Shown one piece after another: positions 9,179 to 13,292 of a stretch of DNA of 13,292 nt (positions within the stretch are counted from its first letter, which is position 1; every line of letters starts with the position of its first letter). The position numbers were made by a program, and so were the translations under genes. Below the pieces are notes generated by a model, which was not told the DNA's origin, ran no database searches, and saw nothing but the letters and a program-made list of their open reading frames with translations. Location of the stretch: assembly GCA_000316135.1 (NCBI GenBank), contig JH994038.1, forward strand, positions 1-13,292, written 5' to 3'. The stretch is from Trachipleistophora hominis. Lineage: Eukaryota; Microsporidia; Pleistophoridae.

Positions 9179-9850
9179 TTAATTTCCCGCGTACTTCGAA
9201 TCATTCTCCATTTTTTCCTCACGATTGTAACTTCCCTCATTTCTACCAACAAATCTTCCTAAATCATTCATCTCCTTCTCCACATCTGAACTTGCATTGA
9301 GCTTGTCCAGGTTCTCTTTTTGAACATACGACGTATTATCAACCACATCCTTGGCACTCTCTAATGCTTCATTTCTTGCGTTATCCATCAACTCTCCGCC
9401 TATCTCTTGTGGCCCGGGTTCACCCAACGACGCTCTTTCGTTCGATTTACCGTTGTATCCCAGAAGTCTTTCGTTGTATTGATAGCATTTTCCATATGCC
9501 TGGTTCAATCTCTCCACAAAGGTATCCATAAATTTCTTCCGGGCCATCTCCAGTTGAAGATCAATATCCGCTTCAAATCGCACAAATATCTTCTTCATAT
9601 AAAAATTGTAAATGAACACTGGTCCGTTAAACATAGGCAGCGACAGCCATATGATGAAAGCAAATTTGGCTATCTGGAAAAAGGGAACGAGATTTGTGAG
9701 GTAGCTGAAAAGCGAGTCAAAGACAAGAAACAAGCATAGTATCAAAAAATAATAACGGTAGTGCTTGTTCTTTCTATCTTTGAAATAGCCATAACAGTTG
9801 TTCAACACGAGTAACACTGTTGTAATGTTTACTATGACTTTGCCAAACAT
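9179..9850 (-). CDS. YOP1: REEP/Yop1-like (TB2/DP1/HVA22 family) ER membrane-shaping protein
   Basis: Members of this family insert hydrophobic hairpins into tubular ER membranes and stabilise curvature. The 223-residue product has hydrophobic segments at about 4-18, 32-51 and 54-72. The core matches the TB2/DP1 pattern: YRYYFLILCLFLVFDSL, then LVPFFQIAKFAFIIWLSLP with the family's 'P-F/Y-x2-x-K-x-x-F-x-x-W-L-x-L-P' spacing. N-G follows, then an amphipathic segment with IYNFYMKKIFVRFE at 80-93. Residues 94-223 are a long polar, acidic, Asn/Glu/Lys-rich tail, probably partly helical, with no recognised motif. The total exceeds the roughly 180 residues of yeast Yop1 mainly through this tail. 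The ATG at 9848-9850 is preceded closely by GGGTAGCCC. The family assignment is strong; whether it is the Yop1 or another REEP orthologue cannot be settled here. Confidence 0.85.
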   Translation of the reverse strand: MFGKVIVNITTVLLVLNNCYGYFKDRKNKHYRYYFLILCLFLVFDSLFSYLTNLVPFFQIAKFAFIIWLSLPMFNGPVFIYNFYMKKIFVRFEADIDLQLEMARKKFMDTFVERLNQAYGKCYQYNERLLGYNGKSNERASLGEPGPQEIGGELMDNARNEALESAKDVVDNTSYVQKENLDKLNASSDVEKEMNDLGRFVGRNEGSYNREEKMENDSKYAGN

Positions 9851-9856
9851 TTTTTA

Positions 9857-9865
9857 GGGCTACCC
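9857..9865 (-). promoter_or_regulatory. Microsporidian-type GGG/CCC motif before the REEP/Yop1-like gene
   Basis: On the minus strand GGGTAGCCC lies six bases before the ATG, followed by TAAAAA. CCC or GGG motifs just upstream of start codons are reported for many microsporidian genes. Here both occur as an interrupted palindrome (GGG-CTA-CCC on the plus strand). Confidence 0.6.
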
Positions 9866-10644
9866 ATAAAATTTCGTAAATTATTTGATTAAAAATTAAG
9901 CGCTTTGACTGTCACCGTAGTTTCATGGTTTATATCCCTGTATTTTCCCTGTTGTTGTTCTATTCCCGTAACATGTTAGAAAATAAAACTATGAATTACA
10001 AGAAAAAAGTATTTTATCCTTTAACAATGAACTATCTTTAATTAACAAAAGTAAAGTGTGTGCTTAAGGAGAAGGGCGTCACGCAATTATAATCTGCATG
10101 GCAGTGAGTTGTGACCTGAGCGCAGATCATGCTCGGTGAAACTTCCAACGGTGATAACGTTTGTGGACGTTATTGTATCTTCAAGAATCTTGAAGGCTTA
10201 ATACAAGGTTATGAAAGACCTTCTTGATCAGAGTAATAAACTTATTGGATGAAGAGGTGTGGTGTATGTTGAATAAATTACCTGTTCGAACAAGAAGGTC
10301 AAAGTGAGAATGAATTTCTTTGATGTAAATAAAATTATTCGTCTATCTGGTGCTCTTCTAATGCAAAAATAAAAGATCTTTGTGGTTCATTCTGCATATA
10401 CAATCTATCTGGTATAAATAAGTCATTAATATGGTTTAGTTAAAATAAGTTTTGTGTAAAATTCACATGACATATTCTATTCTTGTGGTTTAATTAAAAA
10501 ATTTGTAACCTGCTATAATATTCTAAATGATGACATTAATTACGGCTAATGATGCTTATACACCAAATATAGAAGTTTTTATATTTATATGAACTTATAG
10601 GCCAATACAAAAGTACTAAGTAATGTCGAATATATATTGATTAC
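9866..10644. other. Intergenic region containing a structured, GC-richer segment
   Basis: This is the upstream region of the REEP/Yop1-like gene. The part at about 10081-10160 is GC-richer (38 of 80 bases) than its flanks and is described separately as a candidate structured RNA. The parts at 9866-10080 and 10320-10644 are AT-rich and show nothing recognisable. Confidence 0.5.
10092..10300. ncRNA. Candidate structured RNA: cluster of short perfect inverted repeats
   Basis: Four perfect pairings fall in order. ATCTGC (10092-10097) pairs with GCAGAT (10122-10127). ATAACGT (10154-10160) pairs with ACGTTAT (10167-10173) across a 6-base loop. CTTCAAG (10179-10185) pairs with CTTGAAG (10189-10195) across a 3-base loop. 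GACCTTCTTG (10217-10226) pairs with CAAGAAGGTC (10291-10300). The segment has no long open frame and is GC-richer than its flanks. I looked for U1, U2, U4 and U6 snRNA, SRP, RNase P and tRNA signatures and found none. The strand is unknown because the stems read the same on both. It could be a diverged RNA gene or chance inverted repeats. Confidence 0.25.
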
Positions 10645-10845
10645 TTAACTGTTGTTAACACTATTGTCGAAGATTGCTTCGTTTAATTCTTTAGCGCTTT
10701 GCATAGGATAAAATATTTTATCCTTTATACAGTAATGTGTAATGCTACGACAATTATGAAGCTTCAATATATTTCTATGGTACTTACGGCAATTCTGTAA
10801 CGTGTTATTTGTTTGCAACGTTTTTGTTAGTGCAAAGAGGCTCAT
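10645..10845 (-). CDS. Doubtful small reading frame, 66 residues
   Basis: The frame starts at ATG 10843-10845 and is of moderate composition (Asn, Lys, His, Cys), with two NCR motifs 13 residues apart. No family is recognised. No CCC/GGG motif lies near the start, and the codons overlap a 20-base perfect palindrome. It lies between two minus-strand genes. Its length is near what chance allows, so it may be a tiny gene, a decayed remnant or nothing. Confidence 0.2.
   Translation of the reverse strand: MSLFALTKTLQTNNTLQNCRKYHRNILKLHNCRSITHYCIKDKIFYPMQSAKELNEAIFDNSVNNS
10705..10724. repeat. Perfect 20-base palindrome
   Basis: AGGATAAAATATTTTATCCT equals its own reverse complement over all 20 bases. 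It is AT-rich in the middle and closed by GG/CC pairs. It could form a cruciform or be a binding site for a dimeric protein; no function is known. Confidence 0.85.
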
Positions 10846-10932
10846 ATATTTCTATTATACATTTTTTTTACTAGATAAAACCATTAAAATAACTTATAAA
10901 CCATTTGGTAGTATAATTTATCTATTTAATTC

Positions 10933-10938
10933 TTTATT
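10933..10938 (-). terminator. AATAAA polyadenylation signal after the U2AF-like gene
   Basis: TTTATT on the plus strand gives AATAAA on the minus strand, about 45 bases beyond the TAA stop of the U2AF-like gene. Position and orientation suit a 3'-end signal; function is inferred. Confidence 0.4.
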
Positions 10939-10982
10939 TAGGTAATAGTTTATGTCTTGTGTTTGGAATCTTTCTCGTTGCT

Positions 10983-12044
10983 TTACATGAACTCTCGTGC
11001 TTCATAATGTAGCTCAGGGAAAAACGAAGTAATTACAACCCTTCCATTAAAAATTAGACCTCCAAGTCTACGAAACACGTTACGGGCCGCATTTATATTT
11101 TTGCATTCAACGTAAACACGACCCTCACAGGAACAATATGCCTTGGAATACAGTGACAGCGGCATATATACGTTTACTATGTTCTCATTGCCTGTTTCCT
11201 GGAGTATCATTTTTTTTACTTCCTCAACCATTTGAAAATGAGATATTTCACCAGGCAAAAACATATTCAAGATTTGTACCACCCTTGTCTCAGTCTTAGC
11301 TGCGATCAGGTGGCCGCTAACAATAAACCTGTCATTGAACATCTCGTTTAAGTTTACAATGCTGACATTATCGTAGAAGCGGCACACGATCAACATCCTC
11401 TCATCGACATTCACGAAAGACAAAAATTTACACAAATTCTCCGCAACATTTTTATTTCTAAAAGAGAATACAAAATAATCGGTTGGTGTGTTTTTAACAA
11501 AATCGTAGCATCGTCGGAACATACACAGGTCACTTATTTCGTTTAGCGCTCTCTTCAACTTTTCATCCTCTGTTTTTAACGGGCCCAACAATAATTTTTC
11601 GTCTAAAGGTTTTTCGATCAATTTTGAACGTGTGGTTACAAAATACTTTACGGGTCTTGAAAATTTGAGACCCTCTATTTTCATAGTGATGCATTTATCG
11701 GCATCTTCTTGCGTATCAAACAATATTTCAATGTCCCCCGAACTATTTCTTCGGTAATTAAAAGCGGCAAAATTTTTCTCCAAAACACGTATGATTTCGT
11801 TTATGTTACCGTTCTTTACCACAATTTTACGCTGTTCTATTTCATCAAGAACGTATTTCTTTTGGGTATTAACAACTTCTAGTATTTGTGGTACCAAATT
11901 GTACTCGTCTATTTCGTCCTCTGGATCGTACACCATCCGTAAATTAGCACATATAAGTTCGTCTATATGTTCAATACCCCGCAGTATATCGTTAGAACGG
12001 TCTGATGAGGAACCAGCGGTGTTAAACTGGTTATTGAGTGGCAT
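10983..12044 (-). CDS. U2AF2: U2AF large-subunit-like splicing factor with C-terminal UHM
   Basis: U2AF65 binds the polypyrimidine tract at the 3' end of introns and recruits U2 snRNP. The 353-residue product ends in a recognisable U2AF-homology motif (about 253-353). This runs TRVVQILNMFLPGEI, an acidic helix with EE at 274-275, GRVYVEC at 308-314 in the RNP1 position, GGLIF at 328-332, and NGRVVITSFFPELHYEAREF at the end. That order and spacing match RRM3 of U2AF65. Two weaker RRM-like units precede it: about 71-137, with RKIVVKN and GDIEILF, and about 165-225. The N-terminal 50 residues have no RS domain. The usual length is about 475-520, so this is a reduced form. The protein has no Trp at all, and Leu replaces the Arg of the UHM R-x-F motif. 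CCCC lies a few bases before the ATG. The assignment rests on the C-terminal third. Confidence 0.75.
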   Translation of the reverse strand: MPLNNQFNTAGSSSDRSNDILRGIEHIDELICANLRMVYDPEDEIDEYNLVPQILEVVNTQKKYVLDEIEQRKIVVKNGNINEIIRVLEKNFAAFNYRRNSSGDIEILFDTQEDADKCITMKIEGLKFSRPVKYFVTTRSKLIEKPLDEKLLLGPLKTEDEKLKRALNEISDLCMFRRCYDFVKNTPTDYFVFSFRNKNVAENLCKFLSFVNVDERMLIVCRFYDNVSIVNLNEMFNDRFIVSGHLIAAKTETRVVQILNMFLPGEISHFQMVEEVKKMILQETGNENIVNVYMPLSLYSKAYCSCEGRVYVECKNINAARNVFRRLGGLIFNGRVVITSFFPELHYEAREFM

Positions 12045-12048
12045 CGCA

Positions 12049-12052
12049 GGGG
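12049..12052 (-). promoter_or_regulatory. Microsporidian-type CCC motif before the U2AF-like gene
   Basis: On the minus strand ACACCCCTGCG stands directly before the ATG, with CCCC five to eight bases upstream. The tetramer CCCT is shared with the motifs before the REEP/Yop1-like and Prp40-like genes. Confidence 0.6.
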
Positions 12053-12670
12053 TGTAAATCCTTTAGTACGTTATGAATAAGTACCGTCTAATACCTTTGG
12101 TCAAACACGTAAAATCACTCGTATATTGTTTTTTAATATTATTTGGTCATCCTACGCCATAAACCGCTGCATTACATCTTCTGTATAGCCAATTATTGTT
12201 TTGCCTTTATGTTATTTACATTATTTTTGTTATATCTAATCACTGTTATATTAATTATTATATATTTGAATGTATTGCTGTATATTCTAGGTATACCTTT
12301 ATTGTGAGCGTTTTACTTAATAATAAAACGTGTATGGGTTGAGATACACCTGTCCTATAAATCCATTTTAAAGGATAGTATGTCAGTGTTACATACTAGT
12401 ACAAGTACTTTAAGGAGTATTCATATAAACCACAATATTTAGTGATATAGGTCTTACCGTATACTCTACCTGCTCATACATAAATACGTAATAAACGTCT
12501 TAATTTACGTTTTAACACCATAATAATTATTTCTAATATCTTTTACAGTATGAGAGTATGATAAATAAATTCGTTTTATTTTAATTATTTTTGATAGCAA
12601 TAATGTTTAAATCATACACCGTTGGATATTTCGTTTAAATTCCTAAACTACAAGAGGAATTGAAGCTTTA

Positions 12671-12680
12671 AGGGGCCCTC
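12671..12680 (+). promoter_or_regulatory. Microsporidian-type GGGGCCC motif before the Prp40-like gene
   Basis: AGGGGCCCTC ends 15 bases before the ATG at 12696. It contains the palindrome GGGCCC and shares CCCT with the other two conserved genes here. It is slightly farther from its start codon than the others. Confidence 0.55.
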
Positions 12681-12695
12681 GTGTTTTAAATTACA

Positions 12696-13292
12696 ATGTC
12701 AAATGAATCGGAGAACACATGCCAAGAGGTTAAAAATGAGAATCCATATAAAATATACCACACAAATACAGGAAAGCTGTTTTATTACAACACGAACACC
12801 AACAAATCATACTGGATCGTGCCAAAAAATGATAGAAAATATTTTTCTTCGGGTAATTTACAAACGATCAGTACGCTAGGGAATTATTTGCGGTTGGACA
12901 AAAAAGATAAAAAATTATTTTTTGAGCTGCTTGAACAATGTAATATGGAAGAAAGTGCTACGATGGAGGACTTTGACAAAAAGCTAGGCGAAAATATCTT
13001 ATATAATGCTTATGGTGATGTGAAAGATGCATTTTTGAACGAATTTCTAAAATTGAGACGAGAAAAGATTGCCCGCGAAGAAAATAGAAAGTGCGAACTC
13101 ACAATGATCCAACTTTTAAGAAAATATTTATATAGTGATTACGATCCGTCCTATGATTACAAAGCAGCGGTGAACTTTTTAGCTTATAATAATTATTACT
13201 GGAATGCTGAGAAGCGCAGAGAATTTTACACCAATTTTCTTGTGAACCGTTTTATACATTATCACATGCTTAAAGGCGTGGAAAAGAACGAA
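12696..13292 (+). CDS. PRP40: Prp40-like U1 snRNP splicing factor (WW + FF domains), 3' end beyond the window
   Basis: Prp40 is a U1 snRNP protein that helps bridge the 5' splice site to the branch-point/3' splice-site complex. The ATG follows an in-frame TAA at 12687-12689, and the frame stays open for 199 codons to the window edge. Residues 18-43 form a WW domain: Tyr18, Gly26, FYYN at 29-32, SYW at 38-40, Pro43. The first of the two signature tryptophans is Tyr18. FF-type helical repeats follow. The first is about 72-122 (KKLFFELLEQ to AFLNEFLKLRREK), and the second about 135-186 (LTMIQLLRKYL to REFYTNFLVNRF). Only one WW is present, where yeast Prp40 and human PRPF40A have two. The WW-then-FF order with no gap and the context next to a U2AF-like gene support Prp40 over other WW/FF proteins such as TCERG1. 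Confidence 0.8.
   Translation, partial: MSNESENTCQEVKNENPYKIYHTNTGKLFYYNTNTNKSYWIVPKNDRKYFSSGNLQTISTLGNYLRLDKKDKKLFFELLEQCNMEESATMEDFDKKLGENILYNAYGDVKDAFLNEFLKLRREKIAREENRKCELTMIQLLRKYLYSDYDPSYDYKAAVNFLAYNNYYWNAEKRREFYTNFLVNRFIHYHMLKGVEKNE

Larger units (their letters stand above)
12045..12695. other. Divergent intergenic region between two splicing-factor genes
   Basis: These 651 bases separate the divergent starts of the U2AF-like (minus) and Prp40-like (plus) genes. They are AT-rich with no supported gene. Both ends carry a CCC/GGG-type motif close to the start codon. This spacer is long for a compact microsporidian but in keeping with the rest of the window. Confidence 0.6.

Noticed and set aside
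9407..9739. 110-codon plus-strand frame opposite the REEP/Yop1-like gene
   Set aside because: It is antisense to a well-supported gene with a strong family match. Its composition looks like the reverse complement of coding sequence, and it has no start motif.
10280..10300. GTTCGAAC resembling a tRNA T-loop
   Set aside because: There is no matching acceptor stem, anticodon arm or D arm around it; the bases are a simple palindrome next to one arm of the inverted repeat.
11791..12057. 88-codon plus-strand frame opposite the start of the U2AF-like gene
   Set aside because: It is antisense shadow: Ser/Ile-rich translation with no domain, fully opposite a supported gene.

Overview
The window reads as nuclear DNA of a microsporidian, probably one with a large, gene-poor, AT-rich genome (the Hamiltosporidium, Edhazardia or Nosema bombycis kind). 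Every gene seen is a single uninterrupted reading frame. There are no ribosome-binding sites and no bacterial operons. Three conserved eukaryotic proteins are present in shortened, fast-evolving form. Their start codons are closely preceded by the short CCC/GGG motifs reported for microsporidian genes, and AATAAA signals lie at or just past some stop codons. The genus cannot be fixed from sequence alone.

Layout: 1-849 has no clear gene, apart from a short GC-rich island near the left edge. A 258-codon frame (850-1626) is followed at once by a long frame (1662-4286) encoding a protein of degenerate beta-strand/leucine-rich-like repeats. The two frames meet at a run of nine A residues, and a one-base slip there would make them one protein of about 1,145 residues. 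A gene desert follows (4287-5894), then the decayed remains of a Helitron-type Pif1 helicase (about 5895-6173). A 346-residue charged, serine-rich orphan gene lies at 6598-7638. Next come a short direct repeat pair and another long spacer.

The right third holds the conserved genes. On the minus strand are a REEP/Yop1-like ER-shaping protein (9179-9850) and a U2AF large-subunit-like splicing factor (10983-12044). On the plus strand, a Prp40-like WW/FF splicing factor starts at 12696 and runs off the right edge. Between the two minus-strand genes lie a stretch rich in short inverted repeats (10092-10300), which may be a structured RNA, and a 20-base perfect palindrome.

Functionally, the U2AF-like and Prp40-like genes stand head to head. 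Both products act in early intron recognition, which implies that this organism still splices some introns. Both look trimmed: the U2AF-like protein has no tryptophan and lacks the Arg of the UHM R-x-F motif, and the Prp40-like protein has one WW domain whose first Trp is Tyr. The left two thirds (repeat protein, orphan gene, transposon relic) looks lineage-specific and fast-changing.
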